Shown: positions 33,001 to 43,600 of the stretch, piece after piece
Layout of the letters: each line of letters opens with the position of its first letter
How positions within the stretch are numbered: the first letter of the stretch is position 1
Assembly (NCBI RefSeq): GCF_012273895.1
Contig: NC_052108.1
Span: 5,766,001 to 5,830,000, forward strand
From: Zerene cesonia
Lineage: Eukaryota > Arthropoda > Insecta > Lepidoptera > Pieridae
Direction: 5' to 3'
Length of the DNA stretch: 64,000 nucleotides
Notes under the pieces: generated by a model
What the model saw: the letters and a program-made list of their open reading frames with translations, nothing else
What the model was told of the DNA's origin: nothing
Databases searched by the model: none
Position numbers and translations under genes: made by a program

Positions 33001-35707
33001 AACTTGCTTCACTTCATCCCCACGCCATCGCGAATCCTGTGTGTCCGCACTACGCACACTCACCCGCACATTTAACTCAAAACGCCGTATTTTGTATGAT
33101 TTCAATCAACTGCCCGATAATATTCTATATAGTACTGCACGCACGGTTCGATTTATGCATATCATTGTAACTCACTTGTAAAACAAACACGATTTTCAGA
33201 ACTGTCTGAAATGCATTTTTTTTTTGTTATTTTTGTATTAAAAAAAACTTGTTTAGTATCCGAGACCTCTATGAGAGCGATCTATTATCTTGTAAGTTTA
33301 AACTGTTATGTACCATAAAAAAACATAAACAAGATAATAAGTATTTTTTGGTGTAAGTTATACTAAAAATGTCAGCATTCACTTTTTACAAAGACTATAG
33401 CAGCAAAATCTATCGAAAATAAAACGAAATCACAAAAAACTTCATAGGCTGAGTTGCGTCTGTTTCCCGTGAATGTGTTGCAAAAATTAAGCCGCAGTTG
33501 TTTTTAGAAATTTATCTGATACGTTGTGTGAGATGAATGCACTTATACACACATGAATTCAGAGTGTACTTCACAAACAGAATCGTATATATTAACTTAT
33601 GAAATGAGCTACACGACACAAGCGAACAATTGAGATAATATTAAGTGTCCCAGTTAAATGCAAAGTAAATAGGTAGGGGCGTACAGGACGACGTCGGTCG
33701 AGTTACTGCGTCGTCGCGGCGGAGGCGGCGCCGGAGCATCTAAATCGGGATCGACTCGCAAGTCTCGCAACTCAAATACCTTGACTTCCTCAATATTACA
33801 TTGAACCCGCTGAGCACGAGACCGCCAAACTAACGTCAATCCACACCCACTTATTTCAACCTCTGACGCTAATTTGCGAGTGCTTGATACACTTCTTCAT
33901 AGTTTGTATACGTTTTTTTTCAATTTAAACTATTATTTATTCAGTGCGAGACATAGTTTGTACACTCATTACGAGCAAGATGAGATTATAACTGTTAATA
34001 TGTAAAAAGATGGCTCCACCTCTGATAAACCGATTAAAATATTTGGATGATTTTTTTATCTGTAATAAATTTTATTGTAACACATCTATGACTACTTTAC
34101 TAGAGTAGTTACACAATATAATAATTGTTATGATAGCTTATCGGTAACGAGATAAATATATCTTTATTTTTAGTGAAAATATATTTGATGTAAAATAAAA
34201 AATACTTACTTTGTGATGGTGAAACTGGAGTTGGAGAGGCTGAAGGCGGCAGACTGTGCACTGGAGATGCTAAAGGCGAAGTTAACGGTGATCGATGAAC
34301 TTCGTCAATGATGTTCACCGGGGACTCCGGTGTTGAGGATCGACGCTTATCCTTTTCCTCCCAATCCGAACTATAGTTTGTCCTTTCATACTTTTCCTCT
34401 TCAAGCTCCGTCGGAGATCTTGGAACAACATCACACACATCGGGCCGCTGTGGCACAGAAGGTGCAAGTTCAATTTCCTCTGTCACTTCTTGGGGAGATG
34501 GTATCGGAGGACTCAATGGCAATCTGTCATTTGAGACCTGTTTATTGTCATTGGTATCGGCGTCTGTCTCCAAAGGAGGTGAAGACTCCTCAGTTAAAGA
34601 GGTGACAGGGGATATACTGTCGGTATGCAAACTTTTGTCCTCTGGTATTGGTGGGGGTGGAGACCTTGGCATTCGTACAGGTGGAGAAGGTAAGATTTTG
34701 TGAAATTTGACAGGAGAAACACTGCCTTCGCCCACTACTGTAGTTGACGTTGTAATTGTAGATACACGTTCCACAATTTTTGGCGAGTGCGAATACATAT
34801 CAGTACGAGGTAATGGTTTAATTTCTTTATCTTGTACATCTTGAACATCCGGCGATACAGACGTTCTTGTTTCCGTTCGTGTCATCACTGTTGAATAAAT
34901 TTCACCTTTAACGATGGGTGAAGATTCAGACCTAACGGTGGGAGATATACCATTATTGGATCTAGGGGAAGGTAATACAGGTGCGACATTTTTTACAGGA
35001 CTAGGTGATTTCGCAACATGTACACTTCGATTGACTAAAGCAGAAGGCAGAGTTGAAGGACGTTCCAAGTGCGTGTCTCCAGCACCCGGTGAGAGAGGTG
35101 GAGAGTATACCCGCGATGGTACAACATATCTATCCGTAGCTTCTGGAGACTTTCTATCCTGTGCTATGTATTTATTTTCTACTTTTTGTTCAATTTCGTT
35201 TCGAGGTCTAGATTTATTAAAATGAGATGTCCAATTCCTTTGTTTTTCGATGAGTTCCTTATTAAAGCGTCTATCAGGTTTTTCTGGTTTTGGAAGTACA
35301 CTAGGTTTAGCTGGCTTAGGTGGCGGTTGTGAAGCACCATTGGACAATTTGTCTCCATTAATTGCTGGCGGATATGCTGCAGTCGGTGTAACACTACACC
35401 TAGGTGGACTTACAGAACCTGCGGAACTTGATCTTGACCGAGAAGGTACTCCGGGTGAAACACCGCGCGTTCCAGCAAAACTTGCAGCTGCGGACGGGGA
35501 CTTCTCAATACGAAAACCGCGATTTTCTTCTCCTAATTTTTCAAACAACGCTCGGGCGTTGTTGAACCTAGCCAAATGACTTTCAGTTCTAACAACCGAC
35601 ACATCACTTCCACGCATATCTTCGTCGTCTTTTGACGGCATTCCTTGGAATATATTTGCTATTTTTGAAACTTTTGTGCCGTGTACACGTTTCTTGCAGT
35701 CCTCCAT
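17326..35707 (-). CDS. Spn: Spinophilin/neurabin (PPP1R9) scaffold, about 1500 aa, C-terminus in gap
   Basis: Coding exons in transcript order: 34210-35707 (exon to 35737), 30184-30407, 29299-29498, 27795-27920, 27139-27361, 25673-25761, 25188-25366, 24441-24577, 23643-23794, 23287-23410, 23005-23160, 22492-22635, 21870-21981, 21329-21578, 20524-20758, 19896-19988, 19656-19746, 18681-18944, 17937-18064, 17326-17391. Phases agree across every junction. The N-terminus (KVSKIANIFQG) matches the family's actin-binding start. Residues about 783-786 are KVKF, the PP1-docking RVxF motif, after an acidic run. A PDZ domain follows (about 828-916, GLGLSIIG carboxylate loop, GIFVKTITESGAAARDGRIQ), then a coiled coil (925-1085), Ser/Gly/His-rich linkers, and the SAM start (TLWTKQQ, VWQWVSGLGEGLERH). 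The family targets PP1 to actin-rich sites such as synapses. ATG 35707 is the first in frame, but an acceptor at 35738 implies an upstream leader exon. The donor at 22491 is uncertain (an alternative is 22479). Confidence 0.92.
17427..17936. other. Spinophilin intron before the SAM exon, with repeat fragment
   Basis: It begins beside 'gactagctgcacgccccggatccgcccgg' at 17432-17460, which looks like the inverted end of a CTAG-terminating Helitron-like element; a related fragment lies near 42153. The rest is plain AT-rich sequence. Confidence 0.4.
18783..18855. repeat. 9-bp coding tandem repeat (gtgtgacgc)n
   Basis: Eight or so imperfect copies of gtgtgacgc lie within the spinophilin exon 18681-18944. 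On the coding strand they read Ala-Ser-His repeats, with one Gln-Pro-Ser interruption. The 9-bp period keeps frame, so length change would add or remove whole ASH units. Confidence 0.9.
19749..19895. other. Short spinophilin intron
   Basis: A 149-base intron separates the exons at 19656-19746 and 19896-19988. The 19656 exon has no methionine but is bordered by ACAG and GGTAAC, and it is needed to put the 18681-18944 exon in frame. Confidence 0.6.
20718..20752. repeat. CCG-rich repeat encoding a polyglycine tract
   Basis: Repeats of gccgccccc on + encode eleven or so consecutive glycines at the start of the spinophilin exon 20524-20758, right after the acceptor. Slippage-prone. Confidence 0.85.
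20820..20975. mobile_element. Dispersed repeat family B, truncated copy
   Basis: It shares 'tttttatgccatag', 'taagcgatcaccaccgcccatgaa', 'gaaacacagtagcatgctattatttc' and 'cgccggtt' with the fuller copies at 28930-29277 and 44588-44925. It lacks their 3' third. It lies in the intron next to the polyglycine exon. Confidence 0.75.
23960..24110 (+). mobile_element. Probable LINE/SINE 3' tail with (CAAA/CATA) repeats
   Basis: The sequence 'caaagtttgaacgaaatctggccgtttaaagtgggtcaaaatcgcgcccaaa' leads into repeated acaaacaaacat units at 24036-24084. This is the usual form of a retroposon 3' end in insect genomes. It is in a spinophilin intron. Confidence 0.5.
24290..24421 (+). mobile_element. Helitron-like fragment ending CTAG
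   Basis: It starts 'acactaatattatacag', as the related copies do, and ends 'gggcgaacagCTAG|t' at 24421. The terminal hairpin is degraded. The end lies 19 bases inside the intron from the donor of the spinophilin PDZ exon at 24441. Confidence 0.6.
26512..26690. mobile_element. Dispersed repeat family D, copy 1
   Basis: 'agtataaagcaaagtcgctt ... gtgattcaag.gga' is shared with 31775-31930. It joins directly onto the Helitron-like copies at 26700. Class unknown. Confidence 0.5.
26700..26919 (+). mobile_element. Non-autonomous Helitron-like element, copy 1 of a tandem pair
   Basis: It starts TC-CTACTAATATTATAAATGC and ends with the hairpin CGCGG-GTGAAA-CCGCG, then GGGCGCAG and CTAG (26916-26919), followed by T. 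The hairpin plus CTRR end is the Helitron terminus. Coding capacity is absent. It belongs to a family common in lepidopteran genomes. Confidence 0.8.
26920..27113 (+). mobile_element. Non-autonomous Helitron-like element, copy 2 of a tandem pair
   Basis: It begins directly after the CTAG of copy 1 ('tattatcaatgcgaaagtttg') and ends with a near-identical terminus, CTAG at 27110-27113. The end is 25 bases from the donor of the spinophilin exon 27139-27361. Confidence 0.8.
28277..28297 (-). other. Candidate 21-nt spinophilin microexon
   Basis: Between the exons at 29299-29498 and 27795-27920, a 21-nt segment is bordered by CATTGCAG and GTAAGC. The upstream exon ends AG (two codon bases) and the downstream one begins with G. 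The segment inserts in frame and encodes S-ILEKKL-R, giving ILLSS-ILEKKL-RQEALLSDE, a coherent basic/helical link. Skipping it also keeps frame (LLSSRQEALL), so it could be alternatively spliced. Confidence 0.7.
28930..29277. mobile_element. Dispersed repeat family B, long copy
   Basis: It starts 'tttttttatgtcatcgtcgacaatgg', contains 'taagcgctaccaccgcccatgaacat' and 'cttccggctcccccactc', and ends 'ggggtgtggtacttctccggtgcgagttggcccaattcgtgccgaagcg'. The copy at 44588-44925 matches along its length in the same orientation. No tRNA head was recognised and the class is not assigned. It abuts the exon 29299-29498 with about 20 bases between. Confidence 0.75.
29943..30026. repeat. (TA)n microsatellite, about 84 bp
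   Basis: Uninterrupted TA dinucleotides in a spinophilin intron. The Tyr-Ile frames over it are artefacts. Confidence 0.97.
30408..33706. other. Long spinophilin intron, mostly featureless
   Basis: AT-rich sequence with one repeat relic (31775-31930) and a more GC-rich stretch at 32955-33080 that has a donor-like GGGTGAGT on the minus strand but no usable start or phase. No other exon could be supported. Confidence 0.5.
31775..31930. mobile_element. Dispersed repeat family D, copy 2
   Basis: Shares 'ataaaacaaagtcgctt' and 'aaagtgattcaagggaaagttttat' with 26512-26690. Confidence 0.45.
33707..33868 (-). other. Candidate 162-nt spinophilin cassette exon
   Basis: Acceptor ATTAG at 33869-33870 and donor GTAACT at 33701-33706 enclose an open 162-nt segment. 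The preceding exon ends with one codon base and the following exon starts with two. The segment fits both phases, and its length is a multiple of three, so both inclusion and skipping keep frame. It encodes SEVEISGCGLTLVWRS, then EEVKVFELRDLRVDPDLD and a proline/arginine run APAPPPPRRR. The composition is protein-like, but the splice sites are not the strongest. I do not know the sequence from vertebrate neurabins. Confidence 0.5.
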
Positions 35708-35737
35708 GCTAGCCGGGTACGGCCGCTTCAATCCAAA

Positions 35738-36340
35738 CTGTAAAAGAGATAATCCAGTGTAAACAAAATTGTGTACTTTCTCATGACTTTCCTAATAATA
35801 AAAGAAATAGGCCATTTCTTTCAATGTAAAACTGATAATAAAGATAAGCAAAAGAGCGCGGGTTATTGGCGCTCGACGCAAACACTAGCGCCCGACGCTA
35901 TCACTCACGACCTGACTCTGCCGTGTGCCGTGTAATTTAACTTGAGATAGCGATACTACTGATAAGGCTCTTACTCATATTAAACGATTGTGAACGGAGT
36001 TGACATTGTGTTGTTTTATGGTGTAAGGAATTCACTTTATTAAACATGTAATTGTTGTTATTTCTGTAAATATATTCTCTTATATTATGTAGAACTTGTC
36101 AGTTCAATATTTTAATAATAAGTTAATAGAGATGAATCCATACAGTTGAAATAATTATAATAAATAATACACACAAACAAGTACGTTCACTCAATAAATC
36201 TTTATCTACCGCATACTACACTATGTGTTTGAAATGGATTTCAGATTAGATTATAATCGATAAAACTTGATAATAATTCAATCACTAATTAATCAGAAAT
36301 TGTTAATGTCAATAGTTGTTTGTTACCCACATTTAAAAAT
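35738..36340. other. Interval between first spinophilin coding exon and the thyroglobulin-domain gene
   Basis: It starts with the acceptor of the spinophilin exon (CTTTTACAG on the minus strand), so it is spinophilin intron and also the upstream region of the plus-strand gene at 36341. 'gagcgcgggttattggcgctcgacgcaaacactagcgcccgacgc' at 35851-35900 is an isolated GC-rich patch. Confidence 0.4.
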
Positions 36341-39300
36341 ATGTATTTTCCTACCTTTCTGTTGCTTTTTAATTTGATGTCAACGCAAGTGTTAGAAGCG
36401 CAAAGATGTGAAAAGGCTCAAGTGTGTATTACGGATTTATCTCAAACAGAATGTGGTGTAGGTTTTACTTTAACTCAAAATAGCCACATATTTGGCTGCT
36501 GCCCGGGTTGCACGCCGATAGGTGACTCGGGGGGTGACGGAGACGATGATGATGATTACAATTTTGGTAAGCGTTCAGGAAACTAAGTAATAATAATAAC
36601 TATACATGCAATATGCAAGCTTAAATTAATGATGATGTGTCTTTATCATAATTATTAGTGTTTATTTTTTTAAGTAAATATTAATTCAATTACTAGATCA
36701 TCAATGCCGCCCCCCAGCCAACTGTTTAGCGAACGGATGGTATGCGCCTGTGCAATGCAAAGGCGATGTTTTTACTGGTAGGTAAGTGATAATTACAACA
36801 ATTATGAAATCTGACAAGAAGTCCTTTTTCGAACATCCGGAACATGAAAACGATTTCTATTCGCATTTACGTAACAAAAAATAGCAAAACAATTAATAAT
36901 TCATAGGATATTGATTAAATTCAAGTTGAGTTATTATCTTTTCCTAGTAATTCCATCATGGAGATAAGTATTAATTATTAAAGTTAACATACCACGACGA
37001 GGGTCGAACTACTGTATATTTATAAAATAAAACAAGGAACATCAATTATTATTCCATGTGACGTCAGAACTCAGAACAAACAATGACTGAACTCGCATGT
37101 TTCACTGCACCAATTCATTTCTATTGACATTAAATGTTTATACATCACAGATGTTTCTGCACGGATAAAAACGGTAACAGAATATTTGGACAAATGTGGA
37201 GGAACCAAGCAAGCGAGATGACTTGTGGTAAGCATAGTTTTATGTGAGACTGTCAAAATTCTCACCTGCGACATAATAAAACTTGATAAAAAGCAAATAA
37301 ACTAAAAGTATCAAACAATGTAAAATATTTTTACTACGCAAAGATTTTACAGCAAAGTTATAAAAATTATCCTTAATAATTAACTGTCGCACGGATGAAA
37401 ATTGAAAGATACGTAGACATTTCACTTCAATGTCAAATAAACAGTCACGGGTCCAATAATAAGTATATAAATATAATATCATGTTTAATATTATTTTATT
37501 CTCATCCTTTAGCCGATAATAATAAAAAATAAAATTTTCTATAAAAAAAGACACCGACATTCCAGCGAGGGATGTAGCACTCCCGATTCTAAAATGGGAT
37601 TAAATGGCAACAAATTCCTATCAAACACAAAAAGAATTCCATCGAATTGAGAACCTTCTTTGTTTTTGAGAACGTTTAAAAAAAATTAAATATATTTCCA
37701 GCATGTAGTAGGAGTAGACACGAATTGGAGGAGGAAGGGCATGTTGTTTCTCTGCACTGTTCATCCAATGGTGATTACGAGCCATTGCAATGCAGTGAAG
37801 GCATGTGTTGGTGCGTCGAAACAAAAACAGGTCAACCTACTGTCATTCCCGTACCTGAAAACGATATGAAGATGTTGCCTTGTTGTAAGTATCAGGATGT
37901 TACAGTTCTGTATTTCGTATTACGCACTTTTCAGTTATTTATATTATACCTATTTCAAATGGAACTCGAACAGGATATTAAGAATTCAGGAGTGGACGCC
38001 TTATTTTCAATTGACAGATTTATCAAAGAGAATCACAAGTAGGATGTTGTCAATTTTTTTACAACAATAATAATTGCCAATTAGATTAATCTAAAGTCTA
38101 AACTAATGATATAAAGAGGACACATGTGTGTTTTAGTATGTATGTTTGTAATGTTTTCACACAAAAACTATTGGACCAATAAAAAAGTTCTTTCACAATA
38201 CGGTGTGTGACGTAATTAATGGACACTATCAGGAGAATGATCAAAACATACACATTTTACTTATTCTCTTCTCACAGTTATTAAATCTTTATTTTTGAGT
38301 CAATTTCAAGTAATAAAGTAAAAAATACGATTTTTCTTATTATTAAGAAAAAAAACTCTTGAATTTCTGATCTTGAAACTCGGTGACCATATATTTTTTT
38401 AAACCATATTAGATTATCCATAGGGAATAAAATTAGCAATTTACCATACATCTTCCAGTGATACTATGACAAAAACAGATTTTCAAAAATGCTTCATTTG
38501 GAGTCTCACCGTCATAAAGAGTGGCAATGGGTGTAATTTTAGGATAGGAGTGTTTGCTCATATTTAAATCAATTTTGATTTAATTTCATTGTTATTGACA
38601 TTTAAGACAGTGCCTCGGCGGTGGGTGAACAGTACTTACGAAGGTGCGAAAGTATAGCGTTCGCATTAGCAACGATACACAAGGAACAATCGGAACATGG
38701 AACAAATTTTTTTGGAAACCCAACAACGTTCTGTGATTATGACGGAAGTTATGGACCGTATCAAATTCAGAATGGAATGTAAGTTTCGAGTAGTTTTAAA
38801 GCAAGTTGAGTTATTATACATATTTGGCAACTACCTATGAAACATTTAATAGTCGGAAAATTTTAAAAAATTTCTTTATTCTACTTGGTGCCTATTGTCG
38901 TCCATAATACAAAATACAATTCTGTTTATATTTTGCAAATTCTATTTTTGCGCGTAGTACACAAACTCAATATGTATTTGCATAAAAATGATATGAACAC
39001 AATTCTTTTCATTACACTAGGACAACCAAAATGATCACACAATAGAATGCCAATACCAACGTTGAGCAACACCGCGACTTAAAGCTCGAATCATGTGACT
39101 TAACTTTCACTTTACTAATTTAGTATAGAAAAGCTATATTTAGGTTAAATTATAAATTATTTCTTTATATTTTTAGTGCCTATTGTACCGGGCGTGATGG
39201 TAAAATTCTTGGATCTTGGCAGGTTGTTGTCAGTGAAATGGCTGGAATTAATTGTAGTAAGTACATAATGTGGTTTCAAATTTATTTTTAAAAACCTGTC

Positions 39301-40436
39301 CCTACGGATCTTAGCTGGAATTAATACAAAAGAAAGTCGACTGAAATAGAATTTCAAACAGTCCCCACAAAATAAGTGTCTATATATAGAAAACGTTTTC
39401 GTATGGGAAGTATTTATGTTATGTAATATTTTTGTACAGGAGTTTCGTCTTCGTTAAAGTATCTCGAGTAGTCGGGATTATCAATGGTTATCGTTCATGT
39501 GTCACGTCGACACAAGATACGCGGAAACGTACATGTACTGTTAGTGCACAGTGCACACGCATTGCGGAGCGAATTCACGGCGACCGGTTTGCGACCGTGA
39601 CCCTATTCCCGACATGTTGTATGACTCCATTCATTCTTGACGCTCTGCTGGAATGTGGAAGTCATGTATGGGATCATTTACCAAAACATAACTGTTGAAC
39701 CAGTTCTCAGAAAACGAAAGTAGTCGTACTATCACAACGCCAAATTAGACGTATAATATACCTATGTTTGATAGGAGCGATGGTTTCATTTTGCACCAAA
39801 CACATGAGAAATTCTCTTTTTGATAAGTATATAAAATTTAAAATATTCCATTGTATTCATTTTTATGTATATTATATAAAATCAATATCAAATAGCGAGG
39901 CTGTTTTCTACCTTAAAAGGCAAGATATTGTAGGCGTGAATTATATAACTGGCGCCATGGCTCACTATCGTTTAAAGGCTTAAAAGCCTACAGTTTTAAA
40001 ATGTAGAATTATATTAAATTTGTCACTTGATTGACTAACTCGATAGGTAGATAATTATTTTATTCCAATCAACCAATAAAGTGGTTTTACAATAGGTTTT
40101 AATTTACATCTACCTCAGTTTAAAATAGTGACGGTGTAGTGTTTATTAAAATTCAATATCTATTACATGTGTATCTATAGTATTGTATCTATTATATATG
40201 TACATATGCATTTTCCAAACAATTTATATCTTTGATCCATTAAATTTCCAGACTGCGCTCGTGATTCAACAATACATTTCCCGGAGCGAGGTATGAGAGT
40301 ATCCGAGGTTTGCCAGCCGAACGGTAACTACCGTGCCAACCAGGTCGCAAACAACATTACCTACTGTGTAGATTCCGATGGCTACTCCATCGATAATAGA
40401 GACGATTGGCCTCCCGCTTGCATAAATGCTCTTTAA
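36341..40436 (+). CDS. Secreted protein with four thyroglobulin type-1-like repeats, 335 aa
   Basis: The exons are 36341-36566, 36697-36781, 37151-37227, 37702-37884, 38607-38778, 39177-39256 and 40252-40436, in phase, with stop TAA. ATG 36341 opens a signal peptide (MYFPTFLLLFNLMSTQVLEA). A Cys-rich head and an acidic linker (GDGDDDDDYNF) follow. Four units have the thyroglobulin type-1 pattern Gly-x-Tyr ... QC ... CxC ... C. Unit 2 is canonical (NGDYEPLQC, then CWCV). Unit 1 has CFCT. Units 3 and 4 are degenerate: QC has become QI or QV, and CWCV has become AYCT or TYCV. Canonical domains of this kind often inhibit cysteine cathepsins or act as structural modules in extracellular proteins; the role here is not known. 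The gene lies antisense in what is probably the first spinophilin intron. Confidence 0.85.
39443..39698 (+). other. Cys-rich open frame inside the thyroglobulin-protein intron
   Basis: After an acceptor-like TTGTACAG, a GC-richer segment is open to TGA at 39696-39698. It encodes many cysteines, including CTVSAQC, TCCMTPF and a final KHNC. Its frame does not fit the phase of the preceding exon (39177-39256), and it has no ATG at its start. It may be an exon of another transcript, an alternative exon after an unseen one, or a duplicated relic. No function is assigned. Confidence 0.3.
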
Positions 40437-40683
40437 CTCTGGTTGGTTTACAAGTTAGGTCCGTACTGCTGAGAAAGTTGAAATCTAACAGTAAGAGTAA
40501 TGCTCCTACACTTAATTGACTATTTAACGTATAAATTATAATATTGCAGTATTTAAATGTATTAATTGTTGTTTATTTCGTATTTAAAATAATGATTATA
40601 CTGATCAATGTACCTACTATTTGGGTATCAGTATGACAAAAAAATGAATTGTTTAATTTTTCATAAAGTACCTATGTGAAGAT

Positions 40684-40689
40684 AATAAA
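40684..40689 (+). promoter_or_regulatory. Poly(A) signal after the thyroglobulin-domain gene
   Basis: AATAAA about 250 bases after the stop TAA at 40436, followed by a T/G-rich stretch. Confidence 0.55.
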
Positions 40690-40699
40690 TAATTTGAAT

Positions 40700-43600
40700 T
40701 TGAATTAGCCATTGTTTTGTTTCTGAAATTATATCACTTTGTTCAAAATGCATTTTCAGTCAACCAACGTCTTAATATTATGATTGTGTTCGACCTTATC
40801 AGATATACCTACCTAAGGATCTAAGGATAGATTATGACGATTACATCAATCTTATAATATAAATGATCTCTTAATTACAGTGTCAACATCCATATATAAT
40901 AAAAACAACTTAAAAAAATATTCCGTCAAAATTGAAAACTACAAATGGTAAATACATTTAGAGGTTTGTTTTATATTAAATACTTGTAAATCTAAAAAAA
41001 TGTATCTTATCTGTAACAAAAAGTAAACGCAACACGATAAATGTTTACGTTTTTTTTTATTAGATTAGATGAAAGTAATACATACATAACAAATGCTCGC
41101 GTGTCGCAAGGCATAAGCGTCGCGCAACTCGTGTCACCCGACGCCGCGCGGCCGCTGCTCCGCCGCGCTAGTCCTGCCATCTGCAACAAAGATCGGATTA
41201 CTGCAACCACACTTCACCTTAACCAGCTTATAATGCAAGGTCGCTGGTCTACCCGCTTACACGACGTTTGACGACACTGGCACTGCTTTGTCTCTCTCTT
41301 GGACGGATGAAGATTATAGCAAAAGTAACCGAGTGGAAATGTCTGTAGCCTATAAAGTACAAATCTAGTAAAACTGTAATTATCGGGAGCTACTACAGAA
41401 TAGTATATTACACTAAAAATGAAATAAAAGGATCATAGATATATGTAGCGGATCTAGGCCGATTGCAGTTAAACCAGAAGACTTGTGTTTTTTCTTCCAA
41501 GAAATTCCATAAAAAAAGGAATTACCCTATTCGGATTGCTTAAAAGTCCTCTCTGTGTACTGGAAGTTCTTGCTTCCTCCATTAATTTCCTTAAAATTAG
41601 TAACTGAACCTTCTACCACACTAATGCCTAATATACATATTGTATTACAGGAAAACGTGTTGATTGAAATTCGCTATCAAATTACAACACTAAAAATAAG
41701 TACGGGCACGATCAATATCCTTCCGCATGAAATTACACAAAAAATGACCTTAGTCGTTAATAAAAACGCAGTTTAACAATTATGTAGGAATAAATTATAA
41801 TTACGTATGTAAGTTATTGATTGTATTTCATAACGTTATACTTCAATGAAAATGTGAAAAAAATCTTACAAATAAGTACTCATTCCTTAATAATGTGAAA
41901 TCAAAATATATTATAATTCGATGAGTAGTAATGAAAAATGTTGGTACTTTTTATAACTAATGTATAAACGATAAATTAATATTTTTGTTACATTTGTTAG
42001 TTCTATTAGATTCTAGTAATAGCCTTCATAAGCTCACAATATGAAGAGCTAATAGGATTTATGAAAATAGCGAAGAGACGAAGACGTAGAGTCAGTGTTG
42101 GTTTACATACGTCAATTGCTGGTGTTTGATACAGTTTTATAATTGATTAATAACTAGCCGCTCGCCCCGAATCTGCCCTGGTTGCTCTGGAAATCGTTAA
42201 AAAACCAAGTGCAAGTTACGTAAACGTAGGATCTTTGTATCGCATTGACCTATGAGTTTGATTTTGTCACAGCTAAAAGCGACTATAGAATATATTTTAG
42301 CGAAATGCTTGAATATTTCGCATAAATTTAAGCGACATTTAAATTTTAAATGGTTTTATGTATTTGTTGTTGTTATATATTGTTATGTTAGTATTATTGA
42401 GTATTATCGGTAATATTGCGATATTGCAAAAACGCATCATAATTTGTGATTAATGTCTCTCAATCGTGTGGACAAAGAGACAGTCTCTTGAAATGTATTA
42501 AAAAGGTCTTAGCGTGCGTTTTTCAGAGGACCCAATTTTATCATCGATGTGTCAATGTTCAGGGGGCCTGTTCAACAGGGGGCCTAGTCTGCTATTTTCA
42601 TTAAAGGACACATCATTATGATTCAGTTGACAATCGATTACAATCCAATTATCTTTGTAACATAATTCGTATTTTGCAAAAATTCAATCGTAGCCATATA
42701 TAAATACGTAATCGTATTGATGAATCTACGAAACAGTTCTTAGTGTTGCCAAGGAGAATATACCATGACCTAAGTTTCTAATAGACTTAAAGTTGCGATT
42801 CCATTAATTTTCAATGGAACACCATCGATCATAAATATTTAGCAGGCTACTAAATCTGTCACACGAGCCAATTGAGACGCAATTGAAGTATTTTTACGTT
42901 AGCAGACTTGGGATCTTAATAGGCTGCATTTGGAGTAACTGACTAGTACTATGTAAATTAGGTTTCAATATTGTAACTTAATTGTGAAACATTTTCAAAC
43001 ACTGCAAATATTTTACTTCACTTCAAATGTTTGTATACAAATAAAACTTTGTTATGATAATATTATTTTGTCATTAGCCTTGTGATCTGGTTGACTTTTA
43101 CTTTTACTTTTACTGTTGTGACTTTTGTGATCTTAATATGTGAGCCTTTATTCGATCTAGTAGTTCATGAGATTAGCGCGATCGAACAAACTTACTATTC
43201 AGCCTTATTTGGTTTGCAGGGCCGAGAAAATGTCACGCAAAATATTACGTATTTAATACAATCTTAGCGTAAATTCGAAAATGTGTAACGAGTAACAAGA
43301 TTTCTAATGATTATTTACATTGTATTCCAAGACTCTAAAGAGCACGCTGTTAAAAACAATACAGCTTTAGTGGTGTAAAAATAAGACTAACTTTTTATCC
43401 CCTGCGGCACGTTCCTTTCTTTTATGTTTAAGTGCACTACTACAACATACATGAACAGCCCACCTCGTCTGTCACCCTTGTAAGCGGGTGAGCTTGCGAC
43501 ATTTGGACTTATGATGAAAACCGTAAGTCACAATTTAACGAACATATTATGTTCTGTAACATGGATATCACTATTTCTCATTGAGATGGATTACAAGACA

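Noticed and set aside
32834..33181. 115-codon plus-strand frame and a donor-like GGGTGAGT on the minus strand near 33050
   Set aside because: No ATG and a stop in the needed frame, so it cannot be an alternative first coding exon of spinophilin.
35250..35579. Plus-strand frames opposite the large spinophilin exon
   Set aside because: Antisense shadows; the minus-strand frame has the family motif and correct splice phase.
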